A DNA stretch of 64,000 nt. Source: Calothrix sp. NIES-2098. Lineage in GTDB: Bacteria > Cyanobacteriota > Cyanobacteriia > Cyanobacteriales > Nostocaceae. Position numbers and translations under genes: made by a program. The notes beneath the pieces were generated by a model, which worked only from the letters and a program-made list of their open reading frames with translations, was not told the DNA's origin and ran no database searches. Location: NCBI GenBank assembly GCA_002368175.1, contig AP018172.1, forward strand, positions 186,001 to 250,000, given 5' to 3'. Positions 8,996 to 17,199 of the stretch are shown one piece after another (position 1 is the stretch's first letter; each line of letters starts with the position of its first letter).

Positions 8996-10414
8996 ATGAT
9001 TTTATTAGCTATGCCACATGAAGAGTCATTGCTGACTAACCAGGATAATTTGCCTATCAATACTATCGCGTCCTATGTTTGTCAAGCTATTATTTCTATT
9101 CAAGAGCAGCAGCCAGAATTATTAAACGAAAAATTCAAGCATATTCAGTGGCGTAGCAATACTATTGAACCTAAATTAGCAGAAATATTGAGCCAAACAC
9201 CAGACTATAATGCATTAATACAAAAGTTGAATATCCACCTAAAAAATTGGTTAATTCCTGAAGCTTTTAAATCCCAAATATTAATAGATTTATTACATAA
9301 AGTTAATCAACTTAATCCTCAAAAAAATTATTTAGATAATACAGCTAATTTTAAATATGTAGAATCATCTGAAACTTTTATGTCTGCTGATAATGTTGTT
9401 GCTTTACAGCAGACAGGAATAGCCATTTTACTTTTGGATGCAGAAAACTTAATAATAAACCATGAATCTGAACAGTTTTTAACTCAAGTTTGTCACTTTC
9501 CTCTACAAGTCAAGATTGCATTTGCTAATTGGCGCAGTATAAGTAAAAAAATCGATGTTGAATTACATAATCGTGGCTACGATCTGATTCATGTTCCTGC
9601 TGGCCGAGACCATGCTGATGGTAAAATGATAGCTTTTGGCTCATCTATCCATGAACGTTACCCAAACGCCAAAGAAGTTTTCGTCTGTTCATCAGATACG
9701 GTTATGACTAACCTATGCAATCATATTCAGCAGAATGGATTGCTCGTGTATCGGGTTAGCAAGCAGGGAGAAACTGTAACAGTATTTAATTCTTCGACTG
9801 GAAAGACTATAATTAACATCCCTGTTTTGCCAGCCAAAATTTCATCAATTGAAAAATTTATTCTAGAATTAAAGATTTTAATAAAAAAAGAGCAAATAAA
9901 TAGCCAAAATTTTTGGATTAAACTTTCTAGGCTCTCAGAAATATTTAAAAATGAATATAAAATAACTATTAGCCAAGTTGTTTCTAAATATTTGCCAGGT
10001 AAAAAGGCTAGAGATATTTTTATTAACTATCCTGCTGATTTTGTTATTCATCAAATCGATCCAACTTCTGAATTATATGTAACGCTATTGGAAGTTAATC
10101 AATCACAACCAATAGATAACAATAATCAGGCTCACGGTAGTAGCATTCCAGAGTCTTCATTGCTAAATATTAATACAAAAGCAGATCTGGAACAAGCACT
10201 TCAAAATCTTATCAAAAGCTTAAATCAAAAATCATCTGACAGCTATGTTAATGCTGGAATTTTAGCTAGCGAATTCAATAAAAAATATAGTAAACCAATT
10301 ACTCAACAGATGAAAAGTTTGCAAATAACTGGTACTTATATCAAATTTTTGCAGTCCAGTAGTTGTTTTACACTTAGGCAAACAGACAAAGGGTGGGAAG
10401 TAAAGAACTCTTAA
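8996..10414 (+). CDS. NYN (PIN-like) domain protein with LOTUS-like C-terminal modules
   Basis: A 472-residue soluble protein. A helical N-terminal region (1-120) is followed by a NYN/LabA-type PIN-like nuclease domain (about 140-265) with acidic positions in LLLDAEN (Asp148), HADGKM (Asp208) and VCSSDTVMTN (Asp234). Two C-terminal segments (about 303-366 and 420-470) have the winged-helix outline of OST-HTH/LOTUS domains, for example FWIKLSRLSEIFKNEYKITI, and each ends in a beta strand. NYN-LOTUS proteins are usually RNA-binding or RNA-cleaving factors. The substrate here is unknown. An ATG at 9011 is an equally plausible start. The gene is AT-richer than its neighbours and is monocistronic. 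Confidence 0.72.
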   Translation: MILLAMPHEESLLTNQDNLPINTIASYVCQAIISIQEQQPELLNEKFKHIQWRSNTIEPKLAEILSQTPDYNALIQKLNIHLKNWLIPEAFKSQILIDLLHKVNQLNPQKNYLDNTANFKYVESSETFMSADNVVALQQTGIAILLLDAENLIINHESEQFLTQVCHFPLQVKIAFANWRSISKKIDVELHNRGYDLIHVPAGRDHADGKMIAFGSSIHERYPNAKEVFVCSSDTVMTNLCNHIQQNGLLVYRVSKQGETVTVFNSSTGKTIINIPVLPAKISSIEKFILELKILIKKEQINSQNFWIKLSRLSEIFKNEYKITISQVVSKYLPGKKARDIFINYPADFVIHQIDPTSELYVTLLEVNQSQPIDNNNQAHGSSIPESSLLNINTKADLEQALQNLIKSLNQKSSDSYVNAGILASEFNKKYSKPITQQMKSLQITGTYIKFLQSSSCFTLRQTDKGWEVKNS

Positions 10415-10475
10415 CTTCAAATATAGTATAGATAATTTCAGTTATAACTATTGTGTAAAAATAATCTGAATTAAG

Positions 10476-11060
10476 CTATATTTTTTCCTTCAGATGTTCT
10501 CTGAGATAATTCGAGTAATTTATCAAAAATTGATTAATACTGCCAACATCTCCCCATGCCTGAAGTTTTGCAGATTTATAAATTGCCTATGCTAAATCAG
10601 ATGCTAGGTCGCTTCTCGAACAGTGTTCACTGACATCTATGCAAGCATTGAGAAGATAACTAACAATTTCATTTGCTAAATGTATTGGATTGAAAGGAGC
10701 AAATTCTACTATTTCATCATTGCAATCCAATTCATCGAAAACATCTTGGCAATCTTCAGATGTTGCTTCTCCATTTAGCCATTGACTTATTTTGTTAATT
10801 CCCCATCTAAATGGCATATCACCCCAAGCATATAACTCTTCTTCTATAGCAAGCTCAACACATTGAAATGTCATACTTATTAGTAATATTGGCTTGACTT
10901 TTAAACTGGTCATCATCCAGATTAACCAATCTCCTCTTGGACATTCTTGTAAAGCATTTAGCACATTATCTTGATAAAGCTTTGCCCAAATAAGAGCCTC
11001 TCTTCTATCTGGCCCATCTTTAGGTAAATTGAATAATACTTTCACAGTTGTTTTTATCAT
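10476..11060 (-). pseudogene. Immunity-protein-like gene interrupted by in-frame TAG
   Basis: The open frame from the ATG at 11060 (Shine-Dalgarno GGAG upstream) encodes 157 residues and stops at a TAG at 10587-10589. The same frame then continues for 36 sense codons to a TAG at 10476. The extension reads naturally as protein (KSAKLQAWGDVGSINQFL and onward). The N-terminal part, with RREALIWAKLYQDNV and ECPRGDWLIWMM, resembles Imm5-like putative immunity proteins of polymorphic toxin systems; this is a weak resemblance. No toxin gene is adjacent. It may be a nonsense-truncated gene, or the 157-residue form may still work. Confidence 0.5.
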
Positions 11061-11335
11061 TGATTTTTCTCCATATTTATCTTGTGAATATTTTTAATGA
11101 AAAGTTTCTTTATATAGCCAAGCACTACTCTGAAATACAAGGTTAGTGGAACGTAGATATGGAAAAGCTGGATTGCCGTATTAATTCGGTGAAAACGTAG
11201 ATTGCAGTGTAAAGATACACCTACATTTTAATTACCAACTTTTTACAAAAATTTATACTAAATTGATTAACTACCTTCTTATACGTAACAATATGTGAGA
11301 TAATTTTAATAAAAGTTAATGTTTGCTTTCCGCCG

Positions 11336-12049
11336 ATGCTAAGACTATTTACTGACTTCGACGGCCCGATTGTTGATGTTTCCGAACGCTACTACCGCGT
11401 CTATCAATTCTGCCTAGAGGAAACCCGACGCCCAAATCAATCAGTACGAGAACTTTCTAAAGCAGAATTTTGGCAACTCAAGCGATCGCGCGTTCCTGAA
11501 AAACAAATTGCTCTAAATTCTGGACTAGACGAAGCGCAGGCAATAGAATTTTCACAATTGCGGCGGCAAACAGTACATACAGAACAGTACTTTCAATACG
11601 ACACCCTTGTCCCTGGTGCTGTAGACGCACTGTTAAAAGTTCAGCAGGCTGGAATCGATTTAGCAGTCATGACAATGCGCCGTGTTTGGGAACTAGACTA
11701 TGCTTTTCAAAAATTTCAACTAGATAGATTTTTCCCAGAGAATCGCTGTTATTGTCTCAGTAACGACTATGTAAAAACCCGCGATATTGATGATAAGCCT
11801 TTATTAATGGCACGTGCTTTAAAAGAACTACCTGCGGTTGCTGATAGCTGGATGGTGGGGGATACAGAAGCCGATATCACTGCTGGTAAAAAACACGGGA
11901 TCAAAGCGATCGCTGTAGAGTCTGGTATTCGCGATCGCGCTCAATTAGAACTTTACCAACCCGACTTAATTGTTAGGGATTTAAGCACTGCGGTAGATCT
12001 TATCCTAGAAGCTAAACTTATTGAGCCGCAACCTCTATACATTGGGTAG
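11336..12049 (+). CDS. HAD-superfamily hydrolase
   Basis: A 237-residue haloacid-dehalogenase-type phosphatase. Motif I is FTDFDGPIVD (nucleophile and acid/base Asp at about 7 and 9), motif II is AVMTMRR (Thr near 114), and motifs III/IV are KPLLMARAL and MVGDTEADITAGKKHGIKAIAV. A helical cap lies between motifs I and II (about 20-85). The layout resembles phosphoglycolate phosphatase-like and nucleotidase-like HADs. The substrate is unknown. It is followed by a strong 12-bp hairpin shared with the convergent CPP1-like gene. Confidence 0.85.
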   Translation: MLRLFTDFDGPIVDVSERYYRVYQFCLEETRRPNQSVRELSKAEFWQLKRSRVPEKQIALNSGLDEAQAIEFSQLRRQTVHTEQYFQYDTLVPGAVDALLKVQQAGIDLAVMTMRRVWELDYAFQKFQLDRFFPENRCYCLSNDYVKTRDIDDKPLLMARALKELPAVADSWMVGDTEADITAGKKHGIKAIAVESGIRDRAQLELYQPDLIVRDLSTAVDLILEAKLIEPQPLYIG

Positions 12050-12079
12050 TAGCTTGTTCTCGTTAGCGATCGCAAATAA

Positions 12080-12118
12080 CTAACGGGTAATAGATTCATG
12101 CAATCCATTACCCGTTAG
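12080..12118. terminator. 12-bp hairpin, likely bidirectional terminator
   Basis: CTAACGGGTAAT pairs perfectly with ATTACCCGTTAG around a 15-nt loop, midway between the convergent HAD gene (ends 12049) and CPP1-like gene (ends 12198). T-runs beside it are short. Confidence 0.6.
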
Positions 12119-12197
12119 CCATGAAAAACTCAACATTTTTAGACGATTGACTTGGACAACCATCCAATTGCAGAAATTGGGTAAGCTGTTCTTTAAA

Positions 12198-12824
12198 TTA
12201 ACGTAAAAAGCTAGTAACCAACCACAACAATATAAAAGTCAGTACCGTAGAAAACTGATTGGACGTTAAATTTAAAAATGGGACTTGCAACAAAATCCAG
12301 TTAGCAACTAGCCCACCAACAATTAAGCCAATTATTAGCCCCAGCAGCGTGAATAAAACTGCTCTACCAAACTTACCTTCTTTACGATTGAGAAAGTAAA
12401 TACTAATTCCTACCCCAACCACTAAAGCTAACTGCAAAACTTGATCGCCTGTAGTTGGGTAAAATATACTAGCCGCACTCAAACCTAGATACCAAGCACC
12501 AGGTAACAATATATCAGCAGGCGTTGGTCGATCCAGCATACGTTGCAGCCATGCCGGAGACTGTTCGTTCTTAGTTGGGCTTTCTTTGGGGAGCGATTGC
12601 ACACGAGCTTCTGGAAACCGAATTCGCTCAGGCACTTTGATTTTGCCTTCTTGGCGCATTCGTAAGCGATCCATTAAAATCGCGTCGTAAGCCGCTTCAA
12701 TTACTTCTAAAAGCTTGGCATCGCCAATGTGTTGCTCGAACAGGCGATTGCGAGCATCTTGAATTTCATCGAAGCTAGCATCTTCTGAGACCCCAAGTTT
12801 TTCGTAGGGATTTTGATCGCTCAT
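12198..12824 (-). CDS. CPP1-like J-domain-related membrane protein
   Basis: A 208-residue protein. The N-terminal region (about 1-60: NPYEKLGVSEDASFDEIQDARNRL) resembles a J domain without the HPD tripeptide. After a basic linker come PTPADILLPGAWYLGLSAASIFY and three to four hydrophobic segments (about 118-208), so it should be anchored in the thylakoid or plasma membrane. This matches the CPP1-like family (chaperone-like protein of POR1; cell growth defect factor), which in plants stabilises protochlorophyllide oxidoreductase. Its role in cyanobacteria is less clear. The start ATG lies 660 bp from a divergent OmpR-family regulator. Confidence 0.82.
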   Translation of the reverse strand: MSDQNPYEKLGVSEDASFDEIQDARNRLFEQHIGDAKLLEVIEAAYDAILMDRLRMRQEGKIKVPERIRFPEARVQSLPKESPTKNEQSPAWLQRMLDRPTPADILLPGAWYLGLSAASIFYPTTGDQVLQLALVVGVGISIYFLNRKEGKFGRAVLFTLLGLIIGLIVGGLVANWILLQVPFLNLTSNQFSTVLTFILLWLVTSFLR

Positions 12825-13483
12825 GGGAGTTTATACTTTAGCCTCGGTCAGCGGCAATCTTTTGTTGACGAAAATGCAAATTTAGGTTTTATTTTGATCG
12901 GAACCCGTAATGCCGATCAATTTTTATCCCCTACCAGGATAGTAGCATGGGTTAGTTTGATCGACCGGGGAATTTTAACTATAAGTCACTTTAACATATT
13001 GCCATAACTCCGTGTATCCCCCAATGTCGTTCACTATTTCTGGCTCTACTCTAGAATTTAAACTTAGGAATACCTAAAATGCAGTTTTTATGAAAAAATT
13101 AAGTTTTTGGTGGAAAATTTAGCCAATTATCTTGCTCTGAAGGTGTTTTCACCAATGAAGTGTAAAATTTTTGGTGGTATCGATCCGCATATCGATATTA
13201 AGATTGAAACAATTTAAATTGCCACTTGCTTGGGATAAGTAAAGCATCTACTCCACTAAGCTAAGGTGACTGAGGTCAAAATCCTTGCTTCCATGATATT
13301 ACTGGTACATACAAGCAGGTCTGTTTACCAGCTTAATTGTCCGTAATCCTAATTAAAGTATTATCTTAAGATAATCAGGAAATGCATCTCTTAGCCTTGT
13401 AGATTCTTAACTAATTCCCGAAGTGGAAACTGCGTTTTTACGCACTCTTCCTATTAATCCTTTATGAATTTTTGTGCAAAGTG
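12825..13483. other. Divergent intergenic region with a 16-bp palindrome
   Basis: About 660 bp between the CPP1-like gene (-) and the OmpR regulator (+), so it must hold both promoters. The clearest element is a perfect AT-rich 16-bp palindrome (ATTATCTT/AAGATAAT) at 13360-13375, about 110 bp before the regulator start. A small CTGGTA/TACCAG inverted repeat lies near 13303-13330. I see no gene or known RNA in it. Confidence 0.4.
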
Positions 13484-14209
13484 ATGGTCATGGCTCCTGC
13501 CAAGATTCTTGTAGTTGATGACGACCCTGCGGTTCGGAATTTAATCCAACGCTTTTTAATTAAGCAGAGCTATCAGGTAGAAGCTGCTGAGGATGGTAAG
13601 ACAGCCTTAGCACTATTTGAGCAATTTAATCCAGATTTGGTGATTTTAGATGTAAATTTACCAGATGTCATTGGGTTTAACCTCTGCCAAGAGATGCAAG
13701 GCCGTAATGGCGTTTTTGTTCTTATGCTGACTAGCCGTGCCGACGAAGCTGACAAGATTCGCGGCTTTTCTAAAGGTGCTGATGACTATCTCACCAAACC
13801 TTTTGGGTTGGGAGAACTAGAAGTCAGAGTAGCAGCTATTTTAAGGCGTCAGCGAGTTGTGACAACCGCAGAACAGAAACGCCTGGTGTTTGAAAAATTG
13901 ATGATCGATCCAGTCCGCCGGGAAGTGGCGCTTAACAACCAGCCAGTACCCTTAACCGCACTGGAATTTGACTTGTTACATTTTTTAGCTAGCCATCCTG
14001 GTCGAGTGTGGCGACGCGCAGAACTTATTCAAGAGGTCTGGGACTACGAATATGTAGGCGATCAGCGGGTTGTAGATGTACATATCGGCCAAATCCGCAA
14101 AAAGATAGAAATTGATGCTAGCCAGCCAGCATTAATTCAAACAGTACGTGGTGTAGGTTATAAGTTTGAATGCCCAACTCACTCGCCGCAGTTGGAAGTT
14201 AATTCCTAA
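13484..14209 (+). CDS. OmpR/PhoB-family response regulator
   Basis: A DNA-binding response regulator of about 241 residues. The receiver domain (about 5-120) has acidic pocket VDDDP, phospho-acceptor Asp56 in LVILDVNLPD, LTSR and KPF. The C-terminal winged helix (about 135-230) has LTALEFDLLHFLASHPGRVWRRAEL, DVHIGQIRKKI and TVRGVGYKF. The open frame also begins at a TTG at 13472; the ATG at 13484 is the more likely start. No kinase gene is adjacent, so it is an orphan regulator here. It is not RpaA or RpaB by its N-terminus. A 16-bp palindrome upstream could be an autoregulatory site. Confidence 0.9.
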   Translation: MVMAPAKILVVDDDPAVRNLIQRFLIKQSYQVEAAEDGKTALALFEQFNPDLVILDVNLPDVIGFNLCQEMQGRNGVFVLMLTSRADEADKIRGFSKGADDYLTKPFGLGELEVRVAAILRRQRVVTTAEQKRLVFEKLMIDPVRREVALNNQPVPLTALEFDLLHFLASHPGRVWRRAELIQEVWDYEYVGDQRVVDVHIGQIRKKIEIDASQPALIQTVRGVGYKFECPTHSPQLEVNS

Positions 14210-14828
14210 GTTCTTAGTCTTATAGTCCAGAGTTTTTAACTCTTGACTTTTGACTAATTACTAAACTGTAAAATCTAGCTGAATATTTTTGGCTGAATTT
14301 ACAGCTAGTTCAACAAAATTGCCTAAATTTATCAAATTAATTTATAAATACAGCACTGTACAAACCAAACTTTCAATTTGAGTTATTAACTGCTCATAAG
14401 AAAAAACTGGTTATGTGAAAGAGTGCATTTCTACTAAAGATTTACCTCAAATACACAACCAGTTAATTTAGTAATAAATCCTCCGCAAGGAGGATAAATT
14501 TTAGTTAGCTGTGGAATATTTATCTAAAAATCTGATGTTTTGAATTTACAGACAATAGGGCAATATAAACTACCACCACTCTGTAAAACTTCTCAATCAG
14601 GAAATTTCCAGCTTTCGTACGTTCCACTTAAAAATTTTAATAGTTGATTGAGTCTGCCTGGAATTTGCAGAGTAATTTACTAGCTAGAACAGCCATCTTC
14701 AACTTTTGCGCTTACGCTTCATAGATATAAACATTAAGCGCAAAAATTTATCTGGTGAAACCTAAATCTGTCTATAGGAGACAATGAGCCAGAATAGCAC
14801 CGTTAATACCATCTTAAGGCTGTTCTAC
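14210..14828. other. Convergent intergenic region with hairpins
   Basis: About 620 bp between two convergent genes. It holds a long-loop inverted repeat (AACTGGTT near 14407 with AACCAGTT near 14456) and a compact GCAA-loop hairpin at 14478-14495. The rest is AT-rich with no supported gene. Confidence 0.4.
14478..14495 (+). terminator. Tetraloop hairpin, likely terminator
   Basis: ATCCTCC pairs with GGAGGAT across a GCAA (GNRA-type) tetraloop, followed by AAATTTT. It lies about 270 bp after the OmpR regulator. The weak T-run makes it a moderate call. Confidence 0.45.
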
Positions 14829-15026
14829 TTAACTGTGATGGAACAAAGTTTCCAAGTAAACACGAGCAGCACGGCGATCGCTATCTCCATTTTGGAGTAA
14901 AAACAGTGATAGAGCTGCTGTCAATACTCGATTTTGATCCCAGTCGGGATGTGTTTCTAGATAGCTTTTTAGGGATTCGTGAAGTGTTTCCGGAATTTCT
15001 GTAAAGATATTCACCGTTGTGTTCAT
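14829..15026 (-). CDS. DUF2811 small protein
   Basis: A 65-residue protein (MNTTVNIFTEIPETLHESLKS at the start) with the DUF2811 pattern, including HPDWDQNRVLTAALSLFLLQNGDSDRRAARVYLETLF. The family is small, largely cyanobacterial and of unknown function. Its ribbon-helix-helix-like size and amphipathic helices leave a DNA-binding or structural role open. The start at 15026 is chosen because a strong GAGGAGG ribosome site lies just upstream; the TTG at 15050 would place that site inside the gene. It is monocistronic and convergent with the OmpR regulator. Confidence 0.8.
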   Translation of the reverse strand: MNTTVNIFTEIPETLHESLKSYLETHPDWDQNRVLTAALSLFLLQNGDSDRRAARVYLETLFHHS

Positions 15027-15492
15027 CAGATTTTCCTCCTCTAAGGTCAATCAAGGGGGACTAGTTGCTTGTGGTCAGTAGCTTGAGGCAGCATAAACAA
15101 GCTTTCCACCTGCCTGGCAATTTCCGCCAACATTGAGAGGTAATTTACACAATTGATGTCAGCGATTAAACGAACTAAAACAGCAAGCCGAATCATTGTG
15201 CAGCAAGAGGGGGTAGGTTTGTCAATGCTGCGAAATGTTAAAAACGATGGTATAAAAAGTAAATATCAACGTAATAATCAGGGTTTGACCATATTTTTTG
15301 TTACATAGCTTAATAAAAACTCAGTTACGGAGATACCTTAGCGTTAGAAATAAAAAATCCCCAGTAGGATGGTAAGAGCTTATCAACTCGTTGGGAATCT
15401 GTGGAAAACTGCTAAAGTACCTGTGGAAACCCTGTGGAATCTGTGAGGAAAATGCTCCTGAATGATAAGAATTACAAAAACATTTTCTCTTG
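15027..15492. other. Divergent region with repeated TGTGGAA motifs
   Basis: About 465 bp between the DUF2811 gene and the MFS gene. The main feature is three TGTGGAA(A/T) motifs at 15400, 15422 and 15433 (spacing 22 and 11 bp). The first is a perfect inverse of the cyanobacterial DnaA-box sequence TTTTCCACA. They may instead be a regulator site for the MFS gene. Otherwise no gene or RNA is seen. Confidence 0.4.
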
Positions 15493-16770
15493 ATGAAACT
15501 TAAGCCCTTACAACTTGCGCCCCAATTCCAGCTATCTTCATGGCTTTCCCAAATTCAGACTCCTGTTGGGATGTTGGTAATTGGTCGATTTCTTTCCGAA
15601 GTGGGCACAGGTTTTACTCTGTTTTACGCCCCAATCTTTTTCGTTAATCAAGTTGGTTTATCTGCAACTACCGTTGGTATTGCCTTGACTAGCACCTCAT
15701 TAGCTGGTGTTGTCGGGCGAATTTTGGGTGGTTCTTTGGCTGACACAAGAGAATGGGGACGCCGCCGTACTTTACTGCTAGCAACAGGGATTTCAGCAGT
15801 TGGTTCTCTAGTCTTAGCTACAACTAGTAATTTTATGACTCTGGTTATTGGCAGCGCGATCGTTGGTTTAGGCATTGGTTTCTATTGGCCAGCCAGTGAA
15901 GCTGTTGTCGCTGATGGTAGCCAAATGGAAAATCGGCGTGAAATTTTTGCACTCACACGAGTAGCAGATAATCTGGGTTTGGCAATAGGAAGTGTATTAG
16001 CAGGATTGTGGATTGCGATCGCAGGTAATTACCGTGGACTATTTATCATTGATGCGATTTCCTTCATGGTGTTTTTTGCCGTTATTTATTTAGCAATTAA
16101 CGAAACTTCACAACCACAGATAGAACAATCCCAGCCAACACAACCTTTCGGTTCTTGGCTAGCAGCATTAAGCGATCGCCGCTTGCTGATTTACGTTGCT
16201 GTTAATATTACTTTCACTACCTACATCTCGCAGTTACACAGCACTCTGCCCATCTACTTCAAAAACTTTATTAGAGCAGAAAATAATACCATAGGATTGG
16301 CTGAAACTACCATTAGCGCCCTATATGCTTGGCATCTTATCTTAGCCGTTATTTGCCAATTCCCGATTGCTAGAGCCTTAAAAAGCTTTTCTCACACACT
16401 AGCACTGACCATTTCTGCCATTTTGTGGGCAATTGGTTTCGGCTGCGTTTGGATGACAGCGATCGCCCCACATTATCATCTCGTTTGGGTAAGCTTGGCG
16501 TTGACAGTATTTGCCTTAGCATTAGTTTCCTATACTCCTTTTGCTGCCTCTTTAGTCACCGATTTAGCCCCAGAAACCCAACGTGGGGTCTATTTCTCCA
16601 TCAATTCCCTCTGCTGGGCTTTGGGTCATTTTGTTGGTTCTCCTTTAGGCGGTTGGGCACTAGATCGATCGCGAATCATTGCTGATAACTTCTGGTTCGG
16701 TTTTTCTTTGAGTGTCTTAATTCCTATTGTGATTTTGCAATATCTCAACAAAATTTTATCTAGCGAATAA
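15493..16770 (+). CDS. MFS transporter
   Basis: A 425-residue integral membrane protein with about 12 hydrophobic segments. The loop 2/3 signature is present as GRILGGSLADTREWGRRRTLLLA near residues 75-100, and the halves are separated by a polar loop (about 200-225: QPQIEQSQPTQP). It belongs to the major facilitator superfamily, probably a drug or metabolite exporter of DHA type. The substrate is not predictable. The ATG at 15493 directly follows a TTG. It stands alone. Confidence 0.85.
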   Translation: MKLKPLQLAPQFQLSSWLSQIQTPVGMLVIGRFLSEVGTGFTLFYAPIFFVNQVGLSATTVGIALTSTSLAGVVGRILGGSLADTREWGRRRTLLLATGISAVGSLVLATTSNFMTLVIGSAIVGLGIGFYWPASEAVVADGSQMENRREIFALTRVADNLGLAIGSVLAGLWIAIAGNYRGLFIIDAISFMVFFAVIYLAINETSQPQIEQSQPTQPFGSWLAALSDRRLLIYVAVNITFTTYISQLHSTLPIYFKNFIRAENNTIGLAETTISALYAWHLILAVICQFPIARALKSFSHTLALTISAILWAIGFGCVWMTAIAPHYHLVWVSLALTVFALALVSYTPFAASLVTDLAPETQRGVYFSINSLCWALGHFVGSPLGGWALDRSRIIADNFWFGFSLSVLIPIVILQYLNKILSSE

Positions 16771-17199
16771 GTTTAGATTATAAATTTGTAAATACTTACT
16801 ATTTATAATTTTCTGAAATTATAAATATAAGACTAACTTAATATGGCGATGGTACAAATATTTTACTAATTAAGTAGCTGGTAATTATACCCAAGCACGA
16901 GCTTCTTTACACTATAAAATTCAACCAATAATATTTTTTATTAATTAATGATAATCATAGAAATTCCCAATAATTGTAGTTATCAATTATTGAGCTAAAT
17001 ATTGTTTACTTTTACTATGGGTAGTTAAATTTCACTGCGGTAATCATAAAATTCTCAGAAAATTCAACTGGGAAGCATTTATCTTCAGCAGACACCATAC
17101 TACATAAATCTGACTTTTGAGTTCAGTATTTTGAAACTCAATTAGTTTGATTTTTGAATCTTCTTGTATTTAATTCAAATTGATTTGTGAGGATTTGCT
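16771..17199. other. Leader region of the iron porin gene
   Basis: About 430 bp, very AT-rich, between the MFS gene and the porin gene, same strand. It carries the Fur-like box at 16944-16962 and several short inverted repeats. No gene is seen. Confidence 0.5.
16944..16962. promoter_or_regulatory. Fur-box-like operator
   Basis: AATGATAATCAT at 16947-16958 is identical to the 12-bp centre of the Fur consensus (GATAATGATAATCATTATC), and 13 of 19 positions match overall. It lies about 240 bp before the porin gene, which suits iron-dependent repression. Confidence 0.5.

Noticed and set aside
12813..13007. A 64-residue plus-strand frame upstream of the OmpR regulator.
   Set aside because: It overlaps the start of the CPP1-like gene and has no ribosome site or recognisable pattern.
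15212..15226. A 15-bp sequence (GGTAGGTTTGTCAAT) shared with the gap at about 21832-21846.
   Set aside because: One 15-bp match in 64 kb on both strands is expected by chance; the surrounding sequence is only loosely alike.
15400..15441. Replication origin (DnaA boxes).
   Set aside because: Only one perfect box and two partial ones, with no dnaA, dnaN or AT-rich unwinding module nearby.
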